In this document: piece after piece, positions 7,628-16,767 of the stretch
Layout: each line of letters starts with the position of its first letter
Numbering within the stretch: position 1 is the stretch's first letter
Assembly: GCF_014636475.1 (NCBI RefSeq)
Contig: NZ_BMEL01000002.1
Location: 558,001 to 622,000 of the forward strand
Source of the DNA: Halobacillus andaensis
Lineage (GTDB): Bacteria > Bacillota > Bacilli > Bacillales > Halobacillaceae
DNA length: 64,000 nucleotides
Reading direction: 5' to 3'
The notes under the pieces: model-generated
What the model saw: only the letters and a program-made list of their open reading frames with translations
Database searches by the model: none
Told to the model about the DNA's origin: nothing
Position numbers and translations under genes: made by a program

Positions 7628-9295
7628 TTACGCTCCTAACTTCGTTTGTATATCAGATTTTAACACATCGGCTTTCGGACCGTAGATCGCTTGAACGCCG
7701 CGGTCTTTAACGACGAGTCCCATGGCTCCGTCACGTTTCCATTCCGCTTCATCCGCCACGAGTTCCAAATTGTTAACCGTAACACGCAGACGCGTCATGC
7801 ATGCATCGACTTCTTCAATGTTATCACGTCCTCCAAGCATAGCAATGACTTTATTCGCTTGAGAGCTTTCATCTTCATTTTCATCACCATCAGCTGTATG
7901 GCCTTCTGCAGGCACAGCATCTTCGATATAGTTGCCTTTTCGGCCTGGTGTAGGCAGCTTCAATTTTCGAATCATTAAATGAGCCATTCCGAAGTTTAAA
8001 CCAAAGAATACAAGGCATGTAATCACAAAGTTAATTAAGTCGCGGCCAATTCCAGCATTGATCATTAAAGGTGTCCGCGTCAGAAGCTCAATAATGCCAA
8101 AGGCGTGAACACGAAGGTCGATTAAATCAACCATCGCAAAAGCTAATCCAGTTGTAATGGCATAAGCTACGTAAAGAAGGGGAGCAGCGAACATAAACAT
8201 GAATTCAATCGGCTCCGTAACACCTGTTAAAAATACAGCTAAACCAGCAGAAAGGAAAATAGACTTATATTTGTGTTTCTTATCTTTATCTACATTTAAA
8301 TACATAGCAAGCGCAATTCCGATTAAAGAAGCGGTAGAAATAATAACCTGGCCTGCTTTAAATCGAGCAGGAGTCACATCTTCTTCAAGCTCCTGATAGC
8401 CTCCCATATCGCCTTGGGCCATTAAATTGTATAGATCAGTAGCCCAAGCCAGCCATAGCGGGTCTTGTCCAGCAACCGCTTCTCCTGCATTTTGACCGGT
8501 TTGCATAATGTACGTTCCGCCAAGCTCCGTATAGTTAATAGGTACCGTCAGCATGTGGTGTAAGCCAAACGGAAGCATTAATCGTTCGACAGCTCCGAAA
8601 ATGAAGGGAGCAATAACAGGTGCGGTGTTTCGTGAAGTCGCAATCCATTCCCCGAAATTATTTAATCCCGTTTGAACCGGCGGCCAAATAAAGGCAAGTA
8701 ATAGAGACACAATAACTGACCCGGCCATCACGGCAAATGGTACAAATCGCTTTCCATTAAAGAAACCTAATGCTTCAGGAAGCTTATTAAACGCATAATA
8801 CTTATTGAATAAGCTGGCTCCAAGGAAACCGGAAATAATGCCGACGAATACCCCCATATTGAGAGCGGGAGCACCAAGGACGTTAATGAAATAATCACCG
8901 ACGACCATTTCATTTCCAACAAGAGACTGGACCGTTGGACTTTCTTCAGCTAACATATCTGAGCTAACCCCGAAGATGGCACCAGTTATCCGGTTAATGA
9001 AAATAAAGGCAAGAAGGGCAGCAAATGCTCCTCCGGCTCGTTCTTTAGCCCATGAACCACCAATAGCGACAGCGAACAAGATATGTAGATTATTTATAAT
9101 CGCCCAGCCAATATCCTCCATAATTCGTGCAATCGCTTGCATAAATGCCAAGTCTGTAACGACCATATCCAAAGCCTTCCCTAATGAAATCATAATACCT
9201 GCTGCAGGCATGACAGCAACAACGACCATTAAGGCTTTTCCAAACTTTTGCCAGAAATCAAAAGAAAAAATCGGTAACTGCTTTAACTTTGACAT
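7628..9295 (-). CDS. PTS alpha-glucoside/maltose-type transporter subunit EIIBC
   Basis: 555 residues. The N-terminal EIIC membrane domain (FWQKFGKALMVVVAVMPAAG, then about ten hydrophobic segments, with the VTEPIEFMFMF signature) is joined by an acidic linker to a C-terminal EIIB domain whose VDACMTRLRV carries the phosphorylated Cys. No EIIA domain is present, so it should borrow a cytosolic or glucose-type EIIA. Family and neighbours suggest maltose or a related alpha-glucoside (E. faecalis MalT-like), not proven. An upstream ATG at 9340 lacks a ribosome site; I chose the ATG at 9295 (MSKLKQLP) behind AAAAAGGAGAG. First gene of the operon, with a cre/LacI-type operator upstream. Confidence 0.9.
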   Translation of the reverse strand: MSKLKQLPIFSFDFWQKFGKALMVVVAVMPAAGIMISLGKALDMVVTDLAFMQAIARIMEDIGWAIINNLHILFAVAIGGSWAKERAGGAFAALLAFIFINRITGAIFGVSSDMLAEESPTVQSLVGNEMVVGDYFINVLGAPALNMGVFVGIISGFLGASLFNKYYAFNKLPEALGFFNGKRFVPFAVMAGSVIVSLLLAFIWPPVQTGLNNFGEWIATSRNTAPVIAPFIFGAVERLMLPFGLHHMLTVPINYTELGGTYIMQTGQNAGEAVAGQDPLWLAWATDLYNLMAQGDMGGYQELEEDVTPARFKAGQVIISTASLIGIALAMYLNVDKDKKHKYKSIFLSAGLAVFLTGVTEPIEFMFMFAAPLLYVAYAITTGLAFAMVDLIDLRVHAFGIIELLTRTPLMINAGIGRDLINFVITCLVFFGLNFGMAHLMIRKLKLPTPGRKGNYIEDAVPAEGHTADGDENEDESSQANKVIAMLGGRDNIEEVDACMTRLRVTVNNLELVADEAEWKRDGAMGLVVKDRGVQAIYGPKADVLKSDIQTKLGA

Positions 9296-9355
9296 GTAAT
9301 TTACTCTCCTTTTTAGTATATAGATTGGAATCGTTCTCATAAAAGTAATAAATAA

Positions 9356-9385
9356 AAACGTTTGTTTTGTGCAAACGTTTTCGCT
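9356..9385 (-). promoter_or_regulatory. CcpA/LacI-family operator upstream of the alpha-glucoside PTS operon
   Basis: AAACGTTTG (9356-9364) and CAAACGTTT (9372-9380) form a dyad with a 7-bp spacer. The right part, TGCAAACGTTTTCG at 9370-9383, differs from the catabolite-responsive element consensus (TGNAANCGNWNNCA) only at its end. It lies 61-90 bp ahead of the PTS start. A local MalR/LacI repressor could also bind here; none is encoded in the window. Confidence 0.6.
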
Positions 9386-9570
9386 GTTTTACATATTAAA
9401 TGATTTCATAAAGATTGGCAATAGATTTGCTGAAGATTTTTTTGGAAGAGTAGAGTTCAGTGGTAAATTGTGATTTCGCATGTATGTTTGTTCGTACATT
9501 ATCTTTAGGTAACAGGATCCCTCGTGAGCAATGGATAAAATCGCCACTGTTCAAAAAAGAATCAAATGGT

Positions 9571-9591
9571 TATAATAAGAACAAACGTTCG
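9571..9591 (+). promoter_or_regulatory. LexA (SOS) box with -10 element for the Y-family polymerase
   Basis: GAACAAACGTTC at 9579-9590 fits the Gram-positive LexA/DinR box GAAC-N4-GTTC. It lies just after TATAAT (9571-9576), so LexA would block the promoter. The identical twelve bases occur before the YolD gene at 41853-41864. Confidence 0.85.
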
Positions 9592-9609
9592 TAATATGGA
9601 GTGGTAGAG

Positions 9610-10866
9610 ATGGATTACTCAAGTTATCCTCGGCATGATGTCCTGTGTATTGATATGCGTTCATTTTATGCAAGTGTGGAATGCGCGAGGCGTGGTCTCG
9701 ATCCGCAATCAGCTCTTTTAGCTGTAGTGGGGGACCCAAGCCGAAGCGGAAGTATCGTATTGGCTGCATCGCCGGCTTTGAAGAAAAAGCATGGCATTAG
9801 CAATGTCAGCCGTTTCTTTGAGTTACCGGATGATCCGCAGCTCGTCATTGCACAGGCTCATATGGGAGATTACCTGGAAGTATCGGTAGAAATCACAAAA
9901 ATGATTATGAATTATGTTCCGCCTGAAGCAGTACACGTGTATTCCGTAGATGAATTGTGGGTAACGATTGACGGGCTAGAGAAGCTTTACGGCTCTCCTT
10001 ATGACATCGCCCGCATGATTCAAGACAACATTCGCGATCAGTTCGGCATCGAGTGTGTGATCGGAATAGGAGATAATAAGTTTTTAGCTAAAGTCGTCAT
10101 GGACATTCACTCAAAAAAAGCAGAGGACGGGATCGCAGAGTGCAGATATGAAGACGTAGAGCGTTTGCTGTGGCCTACGCCGATTGAAGACATTTGGGGG
10201 ATCGGCAAGCGTATGATGCGTAATTTAAACCGCATGGGGATTGTAACGCTCGGACAGCTGGCGAAGCATCCAGTTAAATATTTAAAAAAGCATTACGGCA
10301 TCATGGGGGAACAGCTGCATTGGCACGCCTGGGGCATTGATTTAAGCCCGGTGATCGGTGATTTTACGAAAACGGAACAAAAAGGTTATGGTCATGGCAT
10401 TACGTTATTGCGTGATTATAGCGGGGAGGAACTGCCGACCGTTATTCTTGATTTGTGCGAGGAAGCGTGCCGGCGTGCGCGAAGAGATAAGCAGGCAGGG
10501 AGGACGGTTCATCTGTCGGTCTCGTATTCGAGTGAAACAGGAGGCGGCTTCAGCCGGTCTATGTCGATGGATCTGCCGACAAACATTACGATGGATATGT
10601 TTCATTTATGTATGCGGCTGTTCCGTACGTTTTACGACGGAGAAAGTAAGATTCGCCGAACGAGCGTGACGTTGACGAATCTGGATGATGATATAGCTAC
10701 GCAGCTTACGTTATTTGACGACCGCCCGAAGAAAAAAGATGTCGGCATCGTTATGGATGAAATTAGAGATAAATATGGCTCAACGGCAATATTACGAGCA
10801 AGCAGCTTTACGAAAGCCGGGATTACACCGGAGCGCAGCAAGAAAATCGGCGGGCATTTTGCTTAA
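9610..10866 (+). CDS. Y-family DNA polymerase, UvrX/YqjW type (SOS translesion synthesis)
   Basis: 418 residues. The polymerase domain has ILCIDMRSFYASVE-like residues (VLCIDMRSFYASVECARRG, first metal Asp), GSIVLAASPALKK, and YSVDELW with the second Asp-Glu pair near residue 118. It continues through IGIGDNKFLAK and the thumb HhH motif IWGIGKRMMRNLNRMGI to the little-finger domain. The shape is that of UvrX/YqjW (PolY2) rather than DinB/YqjH. The GTG at 9601 overlaps the GGAG; I chose the ATG at 9610, eight bases after it. An SOS box sits directly upstream. In B. subtilis its YolD-like partner yqjX is adjacent; here a YolD gene with the same box lies 31 kb away. Confidence 0.92.
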   Translation: MDYSSYPRHDVLCIDMRSFYASVECARRGLDPQSALLAVVGDPSRSGSIVLAASPALKKKHGISNVSRFFELPDDPQLVIAQAHMGDYLEVSVEITKMIMNYVPPEAVHVYSVDELWVTIDGLEKLYGSPYDIARMIQDNIRDQFGIECVIGIGDNKFLAKVVMDIHSKKAEDGIAECRYEDVERLLWPTPIEDIWGIGKRMMRNLNRMGIVTLGQLAKHPVKYLKKHYGIMGEQLHWHAWGIDLSPVIGDFTKTEQKGYGHGITLLRDYSGEELPTVILDLCEEACRRARRDKQAGRTVHLSVSYSSETGGGFSRSMSMDLPTNITMDMFHLCMRLFRTFYDGESKIRRTSVTLTNLDDDIATQLTLFDDRPKKKDVGIVMDEIRDKYGSTAILRASSFTKAGITPERSKKIGGHFA

Positions 10867-10998
10867 CTGTCGTCTGCCGTATTTTAATAAGAGATTGAAA
10901 AATAATGATTCTCCAATCATAATCCTTTCTCTCTTAATATGTTTACTGTGAAAGAAGAGCGGATAGACTCCTGCGGAGAGAACCACAGGTCTAAAGAG

Positions 10999-11280
10999 AT
11001 GAGTGAATATGTTAAAACGATGTTTCATCAATTTGGGGAAAATTTACAAAACGCGCGTAATAAGCAGGGGCTCAGCCTGAAGCAGTTAGCGGAAAAAACG
11101 GGGCTGAATCAACAAGAATTAGAGAAGGTAGAAAGAGTAGATTTGGGAACAGACATAGGTGCAGATGAGGTAATTATACTCGCGTATGAATTGAAGGTTC
11201 ATCCGACTGTATTACTGGAGGAAAGTGAAGAAGCGAGAATTTTAAGGAAGAAATTGAACGCAGCATGGAGTGATAAATAA
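10999..11280 (+). CDS. Small XRE-family helix-turn-helix protein
   Basis: 93 residues, almost only an HTH domain: LQNARNKQGLSLKQLAEKTG followed by LNQQELEKVERVDLGTDIGA and AYELKVHPTVLL, the five-helix lambda-Cro fold. No effector domain, so either a DNA-binding regulator or an antitoxin-like protein without a visible toxin. The ATG at 10999 has only a weak AGG nine bases upstream; the longer frame to 10939 runs through a repeat-like stretch (ACTCCTGCGGAGAG at 10968) and is unlikely to be coding. Its targets are unknown. Confidence 0.7.
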   Translation: MSEYVKTMFHQFGENLQNARNKQGLSLKQLAEKTGLNQQELEKVERVDLGTDIGADEVIILAYELKVHPTVLLEESEEARILRKKLNAAWSDK

Positions 11281-11335
11281 AATAACCATTCAATTGGCAA
11301 AACTGAGCAGGCGTGCCTGATGGAAAACAAATGGA

Positions 11336-11364
11336 TTGCGATATTATCACATTTCCATTATATT
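11336..11364 (+). promoter_or_regulatory. ribD: Probable promoter of the riboflavin operon
   Basis: TTGCGA (11336-11341), 17-bp spacer, TATATT (11359-11364), placing the start near 11371, about 20 bases before the FMN aptamer. A second -10-like TACAAT lies at 11373. Confidence 0.55.
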
Positions 11365-11388
11365 AATAGTAATACAATAGAATATTTA

Positions 11389-11543
11389 GTCCTTCGGGGT
11401 CGGGTGAAAATCCCAGCCGGCGGTAATGAGCGTAATGAATTGTGCGTTCCGAGCCCGCGACGGGGAAGCAGCAGCTATGCGTTTCCCCCTGATTTGGTGC
11501 ATAATCCAAAGCCGACAGTGAGAGTCTGGATGGGAGAAGGAAT
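11389..11543 (+). ncRNA. FMN riboswitch (RFN element)
   Basis: The conserved blocks appear in order: TCCTTCGGGGTCGGGTGAAA, CCAGCCGGCGGTAATGAG, GAGCCCGCGAC, GATTTGGTGCA, AAAGCCGACAGTGAGAGT, CTGGATGGGAGAAGGA. FMN binding is expected to favour the terminator at 11627 and so lower ribD-ribH expression. It is followed by the complete riboflavin operon. A 102-residue frame spanning this region is a by-product of the RNA sequence. Confidence 0.97.
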
Positions 11544-11626
11544 GAAGAACGCCAGAGGTACAGCAGAAATTCTGCAATTGTATCCTTTATTAGGCGCAGC
11601 TTTGTGCATTTTAAAAAATGTAAAAT

Positions 11627-11662
11627 AACCCTGGGGAAGTATGTCTTCTTCAGGGTTTTTTT
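11627..11662 (+). terminator. FMN-riboswitch terminator
   Basis: AACCCTG...GGAAG (from 11627) pairs with CTTC...CAGGGTT (to 11657) around TATGT, followed by a T-run to 11662. It is about 20 bp ahead of the ribD start and is the expected expression platform. Confidence 0.85.
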
Positions 11663-11682
11663 GTGTGAATTGAGGTGAGCAG

Positions 11683-12777
11683 ATGGATCGTGATCAACAC
11701 TATATGAGAATGGCCATTGAAATGGCGAAAGGGACCGTGGGGCAGACGACTCCCAATCCTTCCGTTGCTGCCGTTATCGTCAAGGATAACCAGGTGGTAG
11801 GTCTCGGCGTACATGTGAAAGCAGGAGAACCTCATGCGGAGGTTCATGCTCTTAAAATGGCCGGAGAAAAGGCGCGGGGAGCTGATATCTATGTAACGCT
11901 TGAGCCATGCAGCCACTTTGGTCAGACACCTCCATGTGCTCAGGCCGTTATAGATGCAGGGATTAAACGAACGATCATTGCTTCCCATGATCCGAATCCT
12001 AAAGTAAGCGGAAGAGGCGTTGAAATGATGGAAGCCGCAGGTATAGAAGTGAAAACAGCGGTTTTACGGGATGAAGCTGGTCAGCTTAACCGGGCTTTTT
12101 TTCACTTTATTCAAACGAAACGCCCTTACGTACGCTTGAAATCAGCCATTAGTATGGATGGTAAAATTGCAACTTCAACAGGAGAGAGTCAGTGGATCAC
12201 TGGAAAAGAAGCAAGAGCAGATGGGCATCGTTACCGTCATCAGTCAGCGGCGATTTTAGTTGGCATCAACACGGTTATGATGGATAATCCAAAGCTGACA
12301 ACTCGCATTGATGGCGGAGGCAAGCACCCGGTGCGGATCGTGCTCGATACTCATCTTCGCATGCCGCAGTCCGCTCAGCTTGTTCAGGATCCGACGGCAC
12401 CGACGTGGATTTTTACAGGTTCTGAGATAGATGAAGCCCAGAAAGTGGCGTTAGAAAGCCACGCTCACGTGCAAGTCTTTTCATTAGATACACCAGAAGT
12501 AGACGTAGAAGCTGTTTTAAAATATCTCGGCGAGAAAAAAATAACCTCGTTACTTATAGAAGGCGGAGCCACCGTGGCCGACGCATTCGTACGAGCAGGA
12601 CGCGTAAATGAAGTCATTACCTATATGGCCCCGAAACTTATAGGTGGTAAAGAAGCGCTGACGTCGGTTGCTGGGGAAGGCATCAGCCAGCTGAAAAATG
12701 TAGCTCAGTTTGAGTTTGTCTCAAGTGAACGAGTCGGTGAAGACTTGAAAATTATCTCCGTGAAGAGGGAGGGGTAA
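11683..12777 (+). CDS. ribD: Bifunctional diaminohydroxyphosphoribosylaminopyrimidine deaminase / aminouracil-phosphate reductase
   Basis: 364 residues. The N-terminal deaminase has the zinc motif HAEVHAL (residues 51-57) and PCSHFGQTPPC (75-85). The C-terminal reductase (from about residue 150) has KSAISMDGKIA, VGINTVMMDNPKLT and LIEGGATV for NADPH and substrate binding. It carries out the second and third steps from GTP to riboflavin. GAGGTGA precedes the ATG. First gene of ribD-ribE-ribBA-ribH, controlled by the FMN riboswitch; the next gene begins three bases after its stop. Confidence 0.97.
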   Translation: MDRDQHYMRMAIEMAKGTVGQTTPNPSVAAVIVKDNQVVGLGVHVKAGEPHAEVHALKMAGEKARGADIYVTLEPCSHFGQTPPCAQAVIDAGIKRTIIASHDPNPKVSGRGVEMMEAAGIEVKTAVLRDEAGQLNRAFFHFIQTKRPYVRLKSAISMDGKIATSTGESQWITGKEARADGHRYRHQSAAILVGINTVMMDNPKLTTRIDGGGKHPVRIVLDTHLRMPQSAQLVQDPTAPTWIFTGSEIDEAQKVALESHAHVQVFSLDTPEVDVEAVLKYLGEKKITSLLIEGGATVADAFVRAGRVNEVITYMAPKLIGGKEALTSVAGEGISQLKNVAQFEFVSSERVGEDLKIISVKREG

Positions 12778-12780
12778 ACC

Positions 12781-13428
12781 ATGTTTACAGGTATAGTAGA
12801 AGAAATTGGTTCCATTAAAGGAATTAAAACGAAAACAGAAGCTATGGAATTAAGTATTAAAGCAAAAGATATATTAAACGACGTCAATTTAGGCGACAGC
12901 ATTTCAATTAATGGTGTGTGCTTAACGGTCACAAGCTACACCGATCAAAGCGTTGAATTTGATGTCATGCCTGAAACGTTCCGTGCGACGAACCTTCATG
13001 AGCTCCAGCAGGGCAGTCCAGTAAATTTAGAGCGTGCGATGGCGGCAGGCGGACGTTTTGGCGGACACCTCGTCTCGGGTCATATTGACGGGACAGGGCA
13101 AATTGTCAGCAAAACACCGGAATCAAATGCCGTTTATTACGAGATCGAGTTGCCAGATGAACTTATTAAATATTTTGTATATAAAGGATCGATTGCCGTA
13201 GACGGTACGAGCTTAACCGTGTTTGGTGTGAATGAAAACCGTGTCACAATTTCGCTCATCCCACACACGATGGAGCACACGGTGCTAGGAAATAAAGGTC
13301 CGGGAGACCGCGTCAATATAGAGTGCGATATGATCGGTAAATATGTCGCTCATTTCTTAGGAAAAGATGAACCGGATGAAAAGTCGCAAATGACAAAAGA
13401 ATTTTTAAGTGAGAATGGATTTGCTTAA
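12781..13428 (+). CDS. ribE: Riboflavin synthase alpha chain
   Basis: 215 residues made of two lumazine-binding barrels. The first opens [12 protein letters not shown] and contains [13 protein letters not shown]. The second starts near residue 98 with GHIDGTG and contains [13 protein letters not shown]. It dismutates two 6,7-dimethyl-8-ribityllumazine molecules to riboflavin, usually inside a RibH capsid. The end overlaps the region of the ribBA ribosome site. Confidence 0.97.
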   Translation: MFTGIVEEIGSIKGIKTKTEAMELSIKAKDILNDVNLGDSISINGVCLTVTSYTDQSVEFDVMPETFRATNLHELQQGSPVNLERAMAAGGRFGGHLVSGHIDGTGQIVSKTPESNAVYYEIELPDELIKYFVYKGSIAVDGTSLTVFGVNENRVTISLIPHTMEHTVLGNKGPGDRVNIECDMIGKYVAHFLGKDEPDEKSQMTKEFLSENGFA

Positions 13429-13444
13429 TGGAAGGAGCATCAGC

Positions 13445-14638
13445 ATGTTCGATTCAATTGAAAAAGCGTTAGAGCATTTGAAACAAGGTAAAATGGTGAT
13501 CGTTTGTGATGATGAAGATCGTGAAAATGAAGGCGACTTAATAGGACTTGCTGAGTATGCGAGCCCTGAAATGATTAACTTTATGATTACTCGCGGGCGT
13601 GGTCTAGTCTGTACTCCTATTACAGGGGAATTAGCGGAACATCTTGAACTGCTCCCAATGGTAGGAACGAATACAGATCCGAACCAAACGGCTTTTACTG
13701 TAAGTATCGACCATAAACATACGACGACGGGGATTTCAGCAGATGAACGTGCGTTAACCATTCGCGAGCTGTTAAATCCTGAAGCCGTCGCAGGAGATTT
13801 TCAAAAACCAGGTCACATTTTCCCATTGATTGCAAAAGAGGGAGGCGTACTGCGCCGCGCAGGTCATACCGAGGCTGCAGTTGATTTAGCTGTCCTGGCA
13901 GGAGCTAAACCAGCCGGCGTCATTTGTGAAATCATTAAAGACGACGGAACAATGGCGCGCGTACCTGACTTAAGAACAATGGCGGATGAATTTGATATTC
14001 CTATGATTACAATTGCGGATCTAATTCAATATCGTCACCGTCATGAAGATCATGTGAAGAGAGAAGTTGAAATTCAACTGCCAACAGAGTACGGCGATTT
14101 CCGTGCGGTTGCCTATACGAATGATATTGATCATAAGGACCACATCGCCTTAATCAAAGGCGATATAAAGCCGGATGAGCCTACACTTGTACGTGTGCAT
14201 TCGGAATGTTTAACAGGCGATGTATTTGGCTCTTACCGCTGTGATTGCGGACCGCAGCTGCATAATGCATTAAGACAGATCTCAGAGAACGGCAGCGGTG
14301 TGCTGTTATACATGCGTCAGGAAGGACGAGGAATCGGTCTGCTTAATAAAATGTTTGCCTATAAGCTGCAAGAGGAAGGATTAGATACTGTAGAGGCAAA
14401 CGAAAAGTTAGGGTTTGGTCCGGATTTGCGTGATTACGGAGTAGGCGCTCAAATTCTAAGAGAACTGGGCATTTCAGAAATTAAACTGCTCACAAATAAT
14501 CCTAAGAAAATCTCAGGGTTAAGCGGCTATGGACTCGAAGTTGTCGAACGGGTAGCGATCCAAATGCCGTCACGAAAAGAAAATGAGCTTTACCTAAAAA
14601 CAAAACAATCCAAGATGGGTCATCTATTTCACTATTAG
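13445..14638 (+). CDS. ribBA: Bifunctional 3,4-dihydroxy-2-butanone-4-phosphate synthase / GTP cyclohydrolase II
   Basis: 397 residues. The N-terminal half is DHBP synthase ([12 protein letters not shown] acidic metal loop, [19 protein letters not shown]). The C-terminal half, from about residue 207, is GTP cyclohydrolase II with the zinc cysteines in [17 protein letters not shown] and RQEGRGIGL. It supplies both precursors of the pathway. The frame is open from 13409, but GGAAGGAG at 13430-13437 points to the ATG at 13445 (MFDSIEKAL). Confidence 0.97.
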   Translation: MFDSIEKALEHLKQGKMVIVCDDEDRENEGDLIGLAEYASPEMINFMITRGRGLVCTPITGELAEHLELLPMVGTNTDPNQTAFTVSIDHKHTTTGISADERALTIRELLNPEAVAGDFQKPGHIFPLIAKEGGVLRRAGHTEAAVDLAVLAGAKPAGVICEIIKDDGTMARVPDLRTMADEFDIPMITIADLIQYRHRHEDHVKREVEIQLPTEYGDFRAVAYTNDIDHKDHIALIKGDIKPDEPTLVRVHSECLTGDVFGSYRCDCGPQLHNALRQISENGSGVLLYMRQEGRGIGLLNKMFAYKLQEEGLDTVEANEKLGFGPDLRDYGVGAQILRELGISEIKLLTNNPKKISGLSGYGLEVVERVAIQMPSRKENELYLKTKQSKMGHLFHY

Positions 14639-14722
14639 GAAGAAAGCGTCGGCGGGCATGTAAACGTCCAGCAGCTGACGTTGTAAATCAGAATATCAGT
14701 TCATAAAAAGGGAGCGATTAGA

Positions 14723-15193
14723 TTGGTTAAAGTAATAGAAGGCAATTTAGTAGGAAGCGGATTAAAAGTAGGAATCGTCGTGGGGCGCTTTAATGATTTT
14801 ATTACTGGAAGACTTTATGAAGGTGCGGTAGATGCGTTAAAACGTCATGGCGTAGATTTAGATGACGTAGAAGCAGCTTACGTCCCGGGAGCTTACGAGA
14901 TCCCAATGGTTGCGAACAAAATGGCCGGATCTGGGAAATATGATGCTGTGATTACGCTTGGCGCAGTGATTCGCGGCTCAACTCCACACTTTGATTACGT
15001 ATGTGGGGAAGCAGCAAAAGGTGTTTCTCAAGCTTCTATGCAAAGTGGCGTACCGGTTATTTTCGGTGTGATCACAACCGATACAATTGAACAGGCGATT
15101 GAGCGTGCAGGAACAAAAGCTGGAAACAAAGGCTGGGAAGCGGCAACAGCTGCGATTGAAATGGCTAACTTAAACAGACAATTCGAAGTATAA
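14723..15193 (+). CDS. ribH: 6,7-dimethyl-8-ribityllumazine synthase
   Basis: 156 residues with the family signatures [17 protein letters not shown] and [14 protein letters not shown] (active-site His). It condenses the DHBP and pyrimidine products and forms the 60-subunit shell around RibE. The start is a TTG at 14723 set by GGGAGCG seven bases upstream. An 84-bp gap separates it from ribBA, longer than the other gaps of the operon, with a short AACGTC...GACGTT hairpin inside. Confidence 0.96.
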   Translation: MVKVIEGNLVGSGLKVGIVVGRFNDFITGRLYEGAVDALKRHGVDLDDVEAAYVPGAYEIPMVANKMAGSGKYDAVITLGAVIRGSTPHFDYVCGEAAKGVSQASMQSGVPVIFGVITTDTIEQAIERAGTKAGNKGWEAATAAIEMANLNRQFEV

Positions 15194-15204
15194 TTCATCA
15201 CGAG

Positions 15205-15242
15205 CATCGAGTTCTCTTCACATAGAGAGCTCGATGTTTTTA
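15205..15242 (+). terminator. Terminator of the riboflavin operon
   Basis: CATCGAGTTCTCT (15205-15217) pairs with AGAGAGCTCGATG (15223-15235) with one G-U, then a T-rich tail. Confidence 0.9.
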
Positions 15243-15321
15243 TTATCCTCCATTACGATTATTTTTCTACATATACGGGTACTATGGACAACAGGGTCAA
15301 CGTGGAAACGGGGGATGCAGG

Positions 15322-16752
15322 ATGGGAACAAAGGTTGTATGGTTTAGGAGAGATCTAAGGCTGAATGATCACACAGCCCTCTCCCGTGCGGTGCAGGATG
15401 CAGGCGAAGACGATCAATTATTATTTATTTTTCATATACACCCTAAATTAATAGAAGAGTTTACTGTAAGGCATGATTACTTTTTCCAAACGGTACATTC
15501 TTTAGACGAAGCTTCCGATCAATTAGGTGCCCCTCTTCACTTTTTATATGGAGATGTGGACACAGCGTTTAAGCAGCTGTTCAACCAAATGGAAGACATC
15601 GATTCGATCTATTTTAACTATGATGAGGTAGGGTTTGGTAAAGAACGAGACGATTACATGATCAACTGGTTTAAAGAACAAGATATCACTGTGTACTCGG
15701 CGATTGATCATCACATCCATTCGGCAAAAGAAGTGTACAAGCAGGATGGCAGTTACTATAAAGTGTATTCTCCTTATTATAAAAAATGGCAGCAGCTGGA
15801 TAAACCGGAGATAAGATCCGTCGATCACATGAAAATAGAGCATCACGCCGTGGATGTTCGAGATCGATTTAAGAAAGGTCAGAATAAATGGTCATCGATT
15901 AAGGAACAATTTGAATATGCCGGAAAAGATGTGGGCGAACAAGCGGCTCTTGATCGTTTGGATTGGTTTTTAGATGGAGTCATTTACGATTATCATAAAG
16001 AACGAGATTTCCCTGCGGTCGATGGGACGAGCCTCATGTCTCGTTTCTTGAAAACAGGGGCGGTATCACCGCGTACCATATATCACAAAGTACAGAATGA
16101 GACGGATGGGCGCAAAGGGCAGCAAGGGATTGATACTTACATTCAAGAAATTGCATGGCGTGATTTTTATAACATGATTTATCATTTCTATCCGAATGCG
16201 CGCGATAAGGAAATGGTAGAAAAATATCGAGGTATTGATTGGAATGAAGATGATGAAGCGATGGAGCGTTGGAAGCAAGGTGAAACGGGCTTTCCACTGA
16301 TTGACGCTGCTATGAGGCAGCTGAATGAAACGGGGTGGATGCACAACCGTCTGCGGATGGCGGTAGCCTCGTTTTTAACGAAAGATCTACTTCTTGATTG
16401 GCGGCTTGGTGAACGCTATTTTAGGGAAAGGCTAATCGACTACGATCCAGCTTCAAACATCGGAGGCTGGCAATGGGCCGCTTCTACAGGGACAGATCCT
16501 GTTCCTTATTTTCGAGTATTCAATCCTACACGGCAATCCGAACGCTTTGATCCTCACGGCCGCTTTATTAAACAGTGGCTGCCGGAGCTTGAGAATGTGG
16601 AGAAAAAATACATTCATGAGCCAAGTAAAATGTCAGCAGATAAACAGGAGCAGTCAAACTGCATCATCGGCGAGGACTATCCTGAGCCCATCGTTGATCA
16701 TAAAACAATGCGTAACAAAGCCATCGACCGTTTTAAAAATGTAAAAGACTGA
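15322..16752 (+). CDS. phr: Deoxyribodipyrimidine (CPD) photolyase, class I
   Basis: 476 residues. The N-terminal Rossmann antenna domain starts VVWFRRDLRLNDHTAL. The C-terminal FAD domain contains GFPLIDAAMRQL, WMHNRLRMAVASFLTK, DYDPASNIGGWQWAAS and FNPTRQSERFDP, the residues that line the FAD pocket and the photoreduction tryptophans. It repairs cyclobutane pyrimidine dimers using light. Ribosome site is GGGGG at 15310-15314. It is separate from the SOS genes and shows no LexA box. It is followed 15 bp on by the aminopeptidase gene, probably cotranscribed. Confidence 0.95.
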   Translation: MGTKVVWFRRDLRLNDHTALSRAVQDAGEDDQLLFIFHIHPKLIEEFTVRHDYFFQTVHSLDEASDQLGAPLHFLYGDVDTAFKQLFNQMEDIDSIYFNYDEVGFGKERDDYMINWFKEQDITVYSAIDHHIHSAKEVYKQDGSYYKVYSPYYKKWQQLDKPEIRSVDHMKIEHHAVDVRDRFKKGQNKWSSIKEQFEYAGKDVGEQAALDRLDWFLDGVIYDYHKERDFPAVDGTSLMSRFLKTGAVSPRTIYHKVQNETDGRKGQQGIDTYIQEIAWRDFYNMIYHFYPNARDKEMVEKYRGIDWNEDDEAMERWKQGETGFPLIDAAMRQLNETGWMHNRLRMAVASFLTKDLLLDWRLGERYFRERLIDYDPASNIGGWQWAASTGTDPVPYFRVFNPTRQSERFDPHGRFIKQWLPELENVEKKYIHEPSKMSADKQEQSNCIIGEDYPEPIVDHKTMRNKAIDRFKNVKD

Positions 16753-16767
16753 TATGGAGGGATTAAG

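Noticed and set aside
9485-9505. Second LexA box in the dyad TGTATGTTTGTTCGTACA
   Set aside because: It does not keep GAAC-N4-GTTC spacing and lies far from the -10 element.
10939-10998. Longer N-terminus for the HTH protein
   Set aside because: The added stretch runs through a repeat-like sequence (ACTCCTGCGGAG) and lacks a ribosome site.
11320-11628. Open frame of 102 codons across the FMN riboswitch
   Set aside because: The bases are fixed by RNA structure of the RFN element; there is no ribosome site and the frame ends before the terminator.
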